From Cognatundibacterium curvum (GTDB taxonomy: Bacteria > Pseudomonadota > Gammaproteobacteria > Burkholderiales > Burkholderiaceae_D), in NCBI RefSeq assembly GCF_014284235.1, contig NZ_JACOGD010000005.1, positions 186,001 to 250,000 on the forward strand: 64,000 nt of DNA, read 5' to 3'. Shown here piece after piece: positions 28,421 to 36,431 of the stretch (the first letter of the stretch is position 1; each line of letters opens with the position of its first letter). The translations under genes and the position numbers were made by a program. The notes under the pieces are model-generated. The model saw only the letters and a program-made list of their open reading frames with translations, was not told the DNA's origin and did not search any database.

Positions 28421-28779
28421 TGATGTTCCTCTGATGGCGATTCTGCTGTGCATCATAATTAAGAGCTGGAGACAGGAATCTGCTTAGTCCGGGCTAGGCT
28501 TACTGGTCGAACATTCAAAAAAGTGAAGACGACTTTTGATGTTGATGTTTATTGTTTTGCGTCGCAAGCCTTGAATGCGAAAAAGTAGTTTTTCTTTATT
28601 GTAAATAACAAATTACATTTGTATTTTGAAAATACAACTTCACTACACTTAGCAAGAAATCATATAATTAAATCATTTCTTAGAGGTGATTTTCGAACTT
28701 GGCTAGCATTAGCAGAGTGTTGAAATTTCGTCGTTTTTTGTCAGCAGTTCAATTCTCGCTTCCCTAAATTTTATTAAAA
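28421..28779. other. AT-rich intergenic region upstream of the S41 protease
   Basis: About 360 bases without a supported gene. It contains a perfect 19-bp palindrome (TTGTATTTT-G-AAAATACAA, 28619-28637) and an inverted repeat AAGAAAT, 14 bases, ATTTCTT (28654-28681). These may be an operator or hairpins in the promoter or leader of the protease gene. Confidence 0.5.
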
Positions 28780-30489
28780 ATGATGACTCGTTCAAGCCGC
28801 ACATTTACCAGGTTGGCAGGAATATTTATATTCTCAAAGCTCACATTATTTTCTTATGCTGGTGCGTACGCTCAGGAGCCTCAACAAGCTGCTGTGCAAT
28901 GGGCAATCAGTGCAACAGAAAATGAGCTTCTGGGGTTGAAAGCACTGCGTGGCAATGATCCAGTCACGGCATTAAAGTATTTTGAAAAAACGTATGAGAT
29001 CGATCCCTCTATGGGGAGTGCGGCTTTTTATGCGGCGCTATCGTCGGCCAAGTCAGGCCATGTTGATACTGCGTTTTCATGGCTGGAAAAAGCACTGCAG
29101 GCCAAATACACCGGTGTGAATAAAATCAAAAACAGTAAAGACCTTGATGTATTACATGGGGATAAGCGCTGGAATCCGTTGTTGCTGCAGTTCGAAGCTA
29201 TCGTCAAAGCAGATGCTGATTTTTGGGATGGCAGTACCTGGAAAACACCTTACAAAACAGTGCTGACTGAAGATGAGCGTATCGCAGGACTATCCAGGGT
29301 ATGGTCTGAAGTTAAATACAATTTTGTGTTTGTAGACAAATTGGTCTCTCTGGATTGGGACGGTGTTTATTTTCGATACTTACCAAAAATTCGTGCTGCG
29401 ACATCTAATGACGAGTACTACAAACTTCTTGCAGAGATGGTCGCTTTGTTGGGAGATGGACATACCAACGTCTATCCATCGCAAGAAGATTATGAGAAAT
29501 ATTATACAAAGCCCTTAATTTATACCGAGCTCATGGAAGGACGGGTCATACTCAGATGGGTGGGTGACCCAGCGATGTTAAAAGAAGGCATAGCCAGAGG
29601 TGACGAGGTAATTTCGGTTAACGGTATCCCGGTACGGGAGTACATGGAGAAAAGTTTAGGCCATCTTATTTCTGCAGGTACAACGCAAGATAAAAACGTC
29701 AGATTGTACCAATATCAGTTTTTGAGCGGCCCCATTGATGAAAAGCTTGTGCTGGTATGCAGGGATAAAAATGGCGTTGAAAAATCAGTCAAAATTGGAC
29801 GCGTGACTAATAAAGAAAGAAATGAAATTCTTACATGGTCACAATATGATTTTCAGATGATTGAAGGCAATATTGCGCTCGTAAAATTAAATAGCTTTGC
29901 CGACATGGAGATTGCTAAATTTTTTCTGAGCGATTTTGAGAAAATAGCGAAGGCTAAAGCACTCATTCTTGATGTTCGTGAAAACGGTGGTGGTAATGCA
30001 AATGTGGGCTTCGAAATTTTGAGGACTTTGACACCCGAGGCATTTCCGACTTCGCGTGCAAGCGTTCGTCATTACCGGTCCGCATCGCGCATCCAATATG
30101 GATTGAATACAGAATTCACCTATCCAACTTATCGAATTTCACCGAGTAAACAATATCAGTTTGCGGGGCCTGTCATTGTCTTGACAGCTGCACAAACCTT
30201 TTCTGCAGCCGAAGATTTTGTCGTCGCTTTCAAAAATATGAAGCGTGGCTTAGTCGTTGGTGGTTATACCGCCGGCAGTACGGGGCAGCCGCTCTCATTC
30301 GATTTACCAGGAGGTGGATCAGCGCGGGTATGCAGCAAGAAAGATACTTTCCCAGATGGAGTCGAATTTGTAGGAAAAGGAGTAGCTCCAGATATCGAGG
30401 TATATCGGATGGTGAAAGACTTCAGAACTAAGCGGGACACCGTGTTACAGGCTGCTATCGCAGAATTGACGCGACCAGCAGGAAAGTAA
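28780..30489 (+). CDS. Secreted TPR and PDZ-containing S41 family peptidase
   Basis: A 569-residue protein. Residues 1-32 form a signal peptide (hydrophobic core then AYA-QE). A TPR-like helical region spans about 38-130 (ALRGNDPVTALKYFEKTYEIDP). A PDZ-like stretch lies near 250-300 (GIARGDEVISVNGIPVREYM). The S41 tail-specific protease domain (about 350-560) has LDVRENGGGNANVG and the nucleophile region TAAQTFSAAEDF with Ser475. It probably cleaves periplasmic or external proteins; the substrate is unknown. Two ATGs (28780, 28783) have weak ribosome sites. It is isolated and AT-rich at its 5' side. Confidence 0.82.
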   Translation: MMTRSSRTFTRLAGIFIFSKLTLFSYAGAYAQEPQQAAVQWAISATENELLGLKALRGNDPVTALKYFEKTYEIDPSMGSAAFYAALSSAKSGHVDTAFSWLEKALQAKYTGVNKIKNSKDLDVLHGDKRWNPLLLQFEAIVKADADFWDGSTWKTPYKTVLTEDERIAGLSRVWSEVKYNFVFVDKLVSLDWDGVYFRYLPKIRAATSNDEYYKLLAEMVALLGDGHTNVYPSQEDYEKYYTKPLIYTELMEGRVILRWVGDPAMLKEGIARGDEVISVNGIPVREYMEKSLGHLISAGTTQDKNVRLYQYQFLSGPIDEKLVLVCRDKNGVEKSVKIGRVTNKERNEILTWSQYDFQMIEGNIALVKLNSFADMEIAKFFLSDFEKIAKAKALILDVRENGGGNANVGFEILRTLTPEAFPTSRASVRHYRSASRIQYGLNTEFTYPTYRISPSKQYQFAGPVIVLTAAQTFSAAEDFVVAFKNMKRGLVVGGYTAGSTGQPLSFDLPGGGSARVCSKKDTFPDGVEFVGKGVAPDIEVYRMVKDFRTKRDTVLQAAIAELTRPAGK

Positions 30490-30580
30490 TTCGATTTGCT
30501 TGCTGAGATAAGTATCAACACCAGTCTGTAGAACAGTACAAGCTTGCGCATTTTCCATTCACCAAGCAGGAAAAAAGCGC

Positions 30581-30848
30581 CTGAAAATGAAAAAAATCAA
30601 CATTAACGAAGTCTGTGTTTGCCGCCGTTTTTGCCTTGTTTGGTAATGTGGCGTGGGCAGCGCAAAACGTGGCGGTATGTGCAAATAGCGAAGATACGGT
30701 GGAGCTCACGGCGTGCATGAATGGGCAGCTTGAGTTGAAGATTGCGAAGTTTCAGAAATATTTTCTGGCTGCGCAGAAGCAGGACAGTGTGGTCTGGGGC
30801 AGCGCGCGCTTTCTATTTTTCCGCCTTTCGCAGCCAGTTGTTGGCTAA
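30581..30848 (+). pseudogene. Truncated, frameshifted copy of the LprI/DUF1311 gene
   Basis: Bases 30581-30805 match 45698-45921 with about four substitutions and one inserted A, so this is a recent 5' duplicate of the gene at 45704. The extra A in the run after ATG 30587 shifts the frame and destroys the signal peptide. After GGCAGCGC the match is lost, and the frame continues GSARFLFFRLSQPVVG to a stop at 30848. GSARF also occurs further down the intact protein, so an internal deletion followed by divergence is possible. The segment lies just left of the WGR-DUF4132 gene. Confidence 0.88.
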
Positions 30849-30983
30849 TTGCTTAGTTAATTGGGCGTCATTGCCAATAAAACTGATCGATAATGCAGCC
30901 GACATCATCGTAAATACGCATGATCCCCAGGCTAAACCGATCGCCCCAAGATGTTTCCATAATGGAAGGATAAAATGCGTCAT
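30813..30983 (-). pseudogene. Possible remnant of a small membrane-protein gene
   Basis: A 56-codon minus-strand frame (MTHFILPLWKHLGAIGLAW...) with two hydrophobic stretches, ending within eight bases of the duplicated LprI segment. It begins inside the start of the WGR gene. Its abrupt end at the repeat junction suggests a gene cut by the same rearrangement, but the frame could also be chance. Confidence 0.2.
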
Positions 30984-33900
30984 TTTGAATACACTGATAC
31001 CGTTTCCGCCAAGTTTTGGCAAGTTGAACAGGAGCAGGCGAATCTACATATCTGCTGGGGACGTATTGGTACCAAAGGCCAGAGCCAGACGAAGAGTTTT
31101 AATGATGCAGCAAAGGCGACTGCTGCGATGCTGAAACTGGTGGCAGAGAAGACTGGCAAGGGCTACCAGGAAGTGGTACTTGAAGGCACTACGAGTGTTA
31201 CTGATGCTCAGAACGTCGCTGCTGTGACATCTTCACTTGTAAAGAGCGTGTCGATGCCTAAACCGATGCCGAAACCGGTGGCGAGCGCACCCGATACAAC
31301 AAAAAAAGAAATAGCTAGCGCGACTAGGTCCGATCAGGGCGCGATTATTATTCCCGAAGTTGTAGCAGAAACCGTAGATGAAGAAATAGAACGCGCCTTT
31401 ATCGAAATTTGTGGCCAAATTTCCAGGGGTAGTTTGGTGGAGCCGCCGGGTGGTTTGACCGTTGCCAAAATCCGTCGATTGCAAAATATTAGCGAGATTG
31501 CTGCTAACGAGGTGTATAAACAGCTGAGCAGAATTGGCTTGATATATTCCTACAATGGGAAGTTTCGTCATGATGCGCAATCGTTCGCAGTCAGACTTCT
31601 TCCCGTATTGTTTTCGCGCACCGTTTGCGCATTGACGAAATCGCCATCATCGTCCGCAATTGATGCGCTTGATGCCTCACAACGTGATGCGATTGCGCCC
31701 TGGTTCAGAAATGGCGAACCTCTGTATATCAGTGCTAGCGTTGGTTTTGGTATCCATACCCATGCACTAGCCACGCGGCGCTTTCCGCGCCGGATCAATA
31801 AAGTCGAGCCGCTGCAAGCATGGTTGGAATTGCGCGACTTGATTTCATTGGATGTTAATCCAGACTTCGCTTCAACCGATAGCAGTTTGCGAGAGGTTTT
31901 TCAAGCCGCATACAAGACTTTGGAGAGCCTTGAACTAAACGGCAACATGCAGACTGACGTTATTCTCCTTGTCCTTTGTTTGAATCAGCAGGGCTTCAGT
32001 AAGAAAAGAGTTGGCACTTTATTTGTGAACTATCTGGTCGCACGCCATGGTTTGCTATACGTGGTCGATGCTTTGCTGGAGGCCGAGAAAATCGAAGTGG
32101 TGCAAGATAAAAGCTGTTTGCACTTGAGCACGGAAGTTAGCACGCTTTTGAACAACCGCTACGGCACTCTGAGCGACGGCGAATGGACTCTACGCGAGCA
32201 TCTCGCTGCTGCGCCGCAGCCAGAGTACGAGGCATGCATTGCCAAAATACGGGCTGGCTTGCCTCAGGTGCCTGCTCTACGTCAACCTATTCTGGCCTTA
32301 CTCTTACCGGATGTACCTGAAATCAGCAACGAATTAGTCCATAGCTTATGCGCCCCCGATGCCATGTCCCCGCACACGGTGCATTGGTTGCAGGCGACCG
32401 CGACGGATCCTGTTGCATTGGCCTTAGCTGCTAAGGTGAAGAATGAGGGGATTTTCTGGGATCGCCCCGATTTGGTCAACACGATCTTATTAGAGCATGG
32501 TGTTGATGCTGTCTTATGGTTGGCGCCGGGCGCAACGCACGACGAAGCCGGTGAAGCGCTCACTTGCATAGGCACACCGGATGCGGTAGCGGCCCTGGCA
32601 CGTGTCGCCAGTAGTTCTAAGCATGCCTTAGCGCGTTTACATTTGGTGGTGAAACGTTGGCCGGCTGCTGCCATGTTCGCGCTCACCCGCCTGCTCAGTA
32701 GCAACAGTAAGGATCAGAGTTTGCTTAGCCCCACCCTCATCCAACTATTGCGTGAGCATCCCGAATTGCCAGATCAATTGCGCCCCTGGATGGAGCCAGC
32801 GAGTCTTGTGCTAATCGATAAAATGCTAACTAGGTTGGCAGCACCAGTGGACATTGCTGAGGCTGGCGATTTACCTGAAGTCATGGTTAGCGTGCCATGG
32901 TTACAAGCGAAAAAAAAGCTGCGGCCGACTCTGCAACTCATGCCCATTGAAATAATGCCAGTAGAGCAGTGGGATGCCGGAAAAAGAGAGCAAATGATGC
33001 GTACATCCAGTAACACCTCAGCGTGGTACTGGGAAAGCTTACAAAAAGCTGAGGCGGATCCCGATGTCATGATAGTAGAAATTTGTCGTTTACGGTATCA
33101 AACAGCTTCCGAGCATGCGTCTGAGCGCCAGCGCGCCAGTGCAGCCATTAAGGACGGAAACGTCGCGGAATTTATCGATGCGATGCGCGCTATCATCGTG
33201 GCGCTAAAAAAAGACGATCCGAAATTATCCTATTTTTCGTATTTTGATGCGCTACCTTTTTCCCGCTTGCCGCCTGAGCTGGGTATCCCATGTTGGAATG
33301 CGATAGCCGGCGAGTTTCCCTGGACGCATATGGATGCGATTGCTGGCGCTTGGGGCTTGGCTGCCCTGCCTGGCCTGGCAGTGAATATCAACAAAGAGCC
33401 TAGTAACTATATCGATCTGTCACAGTATTTCGGGGCGGTCGAACTGGCAGCAATTGCAGCACGTGTTTTTGCTAAACTTAAAACCTTACGCGGATGGGGA
33501 CGCTATTGGTTACGTAAGTTTCCTGAACACGCAATTGCTGGGCTTATTCCACCTGCGCTGGGAAAAGCGGGAGAAGCACGTGACAATGCAGCACTAGCCT
33601 TACGCTGGCTGGCTCGGAATGGTCATGCGCAATTACTCGATCAGATCGCTGCACGCTACGAACAAGCTGAAGTCCTCACAGCCTTGCATGCAATGCTCAA
33701 TGAAAATCCTTTGGAACGCTATCCGAACAAACGCGCCAGCTTGCCCGATTTTTGGAATCCGAGCGGCTGGTGCCGACCATTGCTGCATAACGGCAAGGCC
33801 TTGTCGGACGAAGCGCTCGATGTATTGGGCACCATGATGACTTTCCCCACAAACGATGAAGTGTATGCCGGCCTGCATCAAGTCAAGACGGCATGCACAA

Positions 33901-35249
33901 CGCAGAGTCTGGCCGACTTTGCATGGGATTGTTTCTCTGCCTGGCTAAATGCAGGGGCTCCAGCCAAGGAAGGCTGGGTGCTCACTAGCCTGGGTGTACT
34001 GGGCAACGATGAGGTGGCGCGCAAGCTGACGCCTTATATTCGTTCCTGGCCGGGCGAAGGGGCGCATGCGCGGGCGGTCACTGCTTTGGACGTCCTTGCC
34101 GATATTGGAACGGATGTCGCTTTGATGCTGTTGAACGGTATCGCCAAGAAAATTAAATATAAACCTTTGCAAGACAAAGCTACTAAGAAAATTCAGGATA
34201 TCGCAGAAGCCCGAGGTCTGACGCCCGAGGAATTGGAGGATAGACTCGCACCAGATCTGGGGTTGAGCGAACAAGGTAGTTTAGTGCTCGATTTTGGGAA
34301 ACGTGCATTTCAAGTCGGATTTGATGAAAGCTTAAAACCCTATGTACGTGAGTGGCTCGATAACAAGGCTGGTGCACGTTTGCCCGACCTTCCAAAACCA
34401 AAACAGACAGACGATGAAGCGCTCGCCAAAGAAGCGACCGAGCGTTACAAATCTTTGAAAAAGGATGTCCGCACGATTGCCAGTCAACAGCTATTACGTT
34501 TGGAAGTGGCGATGTGTACTCGTCGTCGCTGGAGTGCTGAGGTGTTCGCGTTATTTCTTGCAACACATCCGCTAGTGCGGCATTTAGTGCGCCGTCTGGT
34601 GTGGGGTGTGTATCTGATGAGCACTGAACAGAGTGGCGATGGTGAAGACCAGGAAATAAGCGTAGCGAGTTACGGTGGTCAATTGCAGAGCTGCTTCCGA
34701 GTTTCGGAGGATGGTAGTTACACTACGGCGCAGGACGACATTTTCGATCTGCCCGTTGGCCCCCAATACAAAATCGGACTGCCACATGCTTTGGAATTGT
34801 CAGCAAGCGAAGCGGCTGAGTTCGCTCAGTTACTGACGGATTACGAATTGCTGCAACCTTTCCCGCAGCTTGGACGTGACACTTATACCCTGACGGAAGA
34901 AGAGCAATCCAAGAGCAATCTTGACCGTTGGAAGGGCATCAAAGTAGCGAGTAGAAAAGTACATGGCCTCAGCGCTAAAGGTTGGTATCGTACCGATGGT
35001 GATGGCGGTGTTATTTCGGATTTTAGTAAAGCGGCAGGTGACGGGCGCATTCTTGAGCTGTATTTTGAGCCCGGTATTTATGTCGGTGATGTAGACGAAT
35101 CCCCTGAGCAAACTTTGGGTGAACTGCGGCTCTACAATCCATCAGATTCATTAAATCAGGATGCTGACGCTTCCAAATTTATTTTTTCCTCGGTTGATAA
35201 TATTTTGGTCAGCGAACTAATTCGCGACTTGGAGCGCCTACGAAAATGA
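30975..35249 (+). CDS. WGR domain and DUF4132 protein, MolR/YehI-like
   Basis: A 1424-residue cytoplasmic protein. An N-terminal WGR domain (residues 1-70, WGR at 28-30) is a nucleic-acid or NAD-related module also found in PARPs. A possible winged-helix segment spans about 140-205. A long helical, HEAT-like middle follows. The C-terminal DUF4132 domain (about 1135-1320) starts LPKPKQTDDEALAKEA and includes MCTRRRWSAEVFALFLATHPLV. E. coli MolR and YehI have related architecture; no molecular function is established. GGAAGGATAAA is the ribosome site. It overlaps the AAA gene by four bases (ATGA), so translation is coupled. Confidence 0.85.
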   Translation: MRHFEYTDTVSAKFWQVEQEQANLHICWGRIGTKGQSQTKSFNDAAKATAAMLKLVAEKTGKGYQEVVLEGTTSVTDAQNVAAVTSSLVKSVSMPKPMPKPVASAPDTTKKEIASATRSDQGAIIIPEVVAETVDEEIERAFIEICGQISRGSLVEPPGGLTVAKIRRLQNISEIAANEVYKQLSRIGLIYSYNGKFRHDAQSFAVRLLPVLFSRTVCALTKSPSSSAIDALDASQRDAIAPWFRNGEPLYISASVGFGIHTHALATRRFPRRINKVEPLQAWLELRDLISLDVNPDFASTDSSLREVFQAAYKTLESLELNGNMQTDVILLVLCLNQQGFSKKRVGTLFVNYLVARHGLLYVVDALLEAEKIEVVQDKSCLHLSTEVSTLLNNRYGTLSDGEWTLREHLAAAPQPEYEACIAKIRAGLPQVPALRQPILALLLPDVPEISNELVHSLCAPDAMSPHTVHWLQATATDPVALALAAKVKNEGIFWDRPDLVNTILLEHGVDAVLWLAPGATHDEAGEALTCIGTPDAVAALARVASSSKHALARLHLVVKRWPAAAMFALTRLLSSNSKDQSLLSPTLIQLLREHPELPDQLRPWMEPASLVLIDKMLTRLAAPVDIAEAGDLPEVMVSVPWLQAKKKLRPTLQLMPIEIMPVEQWDAGKREQMMRTSSNTSAWYWESLQKAEADPDVMIVEICRLRYQTASEHASERQRASAAIKDGNVAEFIDAMRAIIVALKKDDPKLSYFSYFDALPFSRLPPELGIPCWNAIAGEFPWTHMDAIAGAWGLAALPGLAVNINKEPSNYIDLSQYFGAVELAAIAARVFAKLKTLRGWGRYWLRKFPEHAIAGLIPPALGKAGEARDNAALALRWLARNGHAQLLDQIAARYEQAEVLTALHAMLNENPLERYPNKRASLPDFWNPSGWCRPLLHNGKALSDEALDVLGTMMTFPTNDEVYAGLHQVKTACTTQSLADFAWDCFSAWLNAGAPAKEGWVLTSLGVLGNDEVARKLTPYIRSWPGEGAHARAVTALDVLADIGTDVALMLLNGIAKKIKYKPLQDKATKKIQDIAEARGLTPEELEDRLAPDLGLSEQGSLVLDFGKRAFQVGFDESLKPYVREWLDNKAGARLPDLPKPKQTDDEALAKEATERYKSLKKDVRTIASQQLLRLEVAMCTRRRWSAEVFALFLATHPLVRHLVRRLVWGVYLMSTEQSGDGEDQEISVASYGGQLQSCFRVSEDGSYTTAQDDIFDLPVGPQYKIGLPHALELSASEAAEFAQLLTDYELLQPFPQLGRDTYTLTEEEQSKSNLDRWKGIKVASRKVHGLSAKGWYRTDGDGGVISDFSKAAGDGRILELYFEPGIYVGDVDESPEQTLGELRLYNPSDSLNQDADASKFIFSSVDNILVSELIRDLERLRK

Positions 35250-36376
35250 GTACTTCCAGCACCAAAAACAAAATAGTAAAAACTGGTCATTCAAATTTGC
35301 AACGCCCTCCTGCGGAAATCTTGTACGCGGCGCAATTAGCCCAACTGCAAGCACAGGATATGGATATCAAACCGCCCGGTTGGGCACTGAGTATGAAAGC
35401 TGCCCGAAGTTTTATATTGGGAGATCCTTCGTTGAATATTCCAGCCAAGATCGTGGCATCCGCTTCCAGTATAGAGCGGATGTTAGTGACCCTGGCGACT
35501 GGCCGTGGTTTGATGTTGGTCGGCGAACCAGGTACCGCCAAATCTTTGCTGTCGGAATTGCTAGCCTGTGCGTTGTCGGGCATATCCACCTTGACCATAC
35601 AAGGTGGTGCCGCGATTACCGAAGATCGAATTAAGTATGGCTGGAATTACGCGCTGCTCATTAACGAAGGGCCTTCTCCGCGTGCACTGGTGCCCGCGCC
35701 GCTTTTCCTCGGTATGCAGCAAGGGAAAATAGTACGTTTTGAGGAAATCACGCGCGCACCACTGGAGGTACAAGACTGCTTGTTAGGGATGTTGTCTGAC
35801 CGTGTCATGGCTATCCCTGAACTCAGCGATGAGCATGGGATGTTATATGCGCGTGAGGGCTTCAATATTATCGCCACCGCGAATACGCGGGATCGTGGTG
35901 TCAACGAAATGAGTGCGGCGTTGAAGCGCAGGTTTGATTTTGAGACGGTATTTCCTATTTTGGATTTTGAACGCGAACTGCAACTGGTGGCTGATAGTGC
36001 GGCGCGGCTACTGGAGCGTAGCGGCATTCCTAAAACGATTCCACCTCAGGTATTGGAATTATTGGTAAGCACCTTTCGAGACTTACGTGGAGTCACTGAC
36101 GGTAAATCTGTGCCGGGCGAGGCAATGGATAGGCTCAATGCGGTCATGTCCACTGCTGAGGCAGTGAACGTGGCACATGCAGTGGGAGTGCGCGCATGGT
36201 TTCTCGAACAACGCGAGGGAAATCCAGCTGATGTCGTCGACTGTATTGCCGGCACAGTTGTGAAAGATAACGCTGATGATCATGCCAAATTACGCCGTTA
36301 TTTTGAGCAAAGGGTAGCGAAACGCACTGAGGCACACTGGCGTGCCTTTTACGAAGCGCGCCACCGCCTGCCATGA
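35246..36376 (+). CDS. MoxR-type AAA+ ATPase, YehL-like
   Basis: A 376-residue AAA+ ATPase. Walker A is GEPGTAKS (residues 93-100). The Walker B region is RFEEITRAPLEVQDCLLGML (about 162-181), and sensor 1 is IIATANTRDRGVNEMSAALKRRFD in part (near 210). MoxR ATPases are remodelling chaperones that act with VWA-domain partners, and the YehL group is one of the recognised MoxR branches. Here the VWA partner is two genes downstream. The start overlaps the upstream stop, so the pair is translationally coupled. Confidence 0.92.
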   Translation: MSTSSTKNKIVKTGHSNLQRPPAEILYAAQLAQLQAQDMDIKPPGWALSMKAARSFILGDPSLNIPAKIVASASSIERMLVTLATGRGLMLVGEPGTAKSLLSELLACALSGISTLTIQGGAAITEDRIKYGWNYALLINEGPSPRALVPAPLFLGMQQGKIVRFEEITRAPLEVQDCLLGMLSDRVMAIPELSDEHGMLYAREGFNIIATANTRDRGVNEMSAALKRRFDFETVFPILDFERELQLVADSAARLLERSGIPKTIPPQVLELLVSTFRDLRGVTDGKSVPGEAMDRLNAVMSTAEAVNVAHAVGVRAWFLEQREGNPADVVDCIAGTVVKDNADDHAKLRRYFEQRVAKRTEAHWRAFYEARHRLP

Positions 36377-36431
36377 GATGCGCGATGCGATTGATTAAGT
36401 TATTGTTTGAGATATTGTTTAGCGTTACCAC

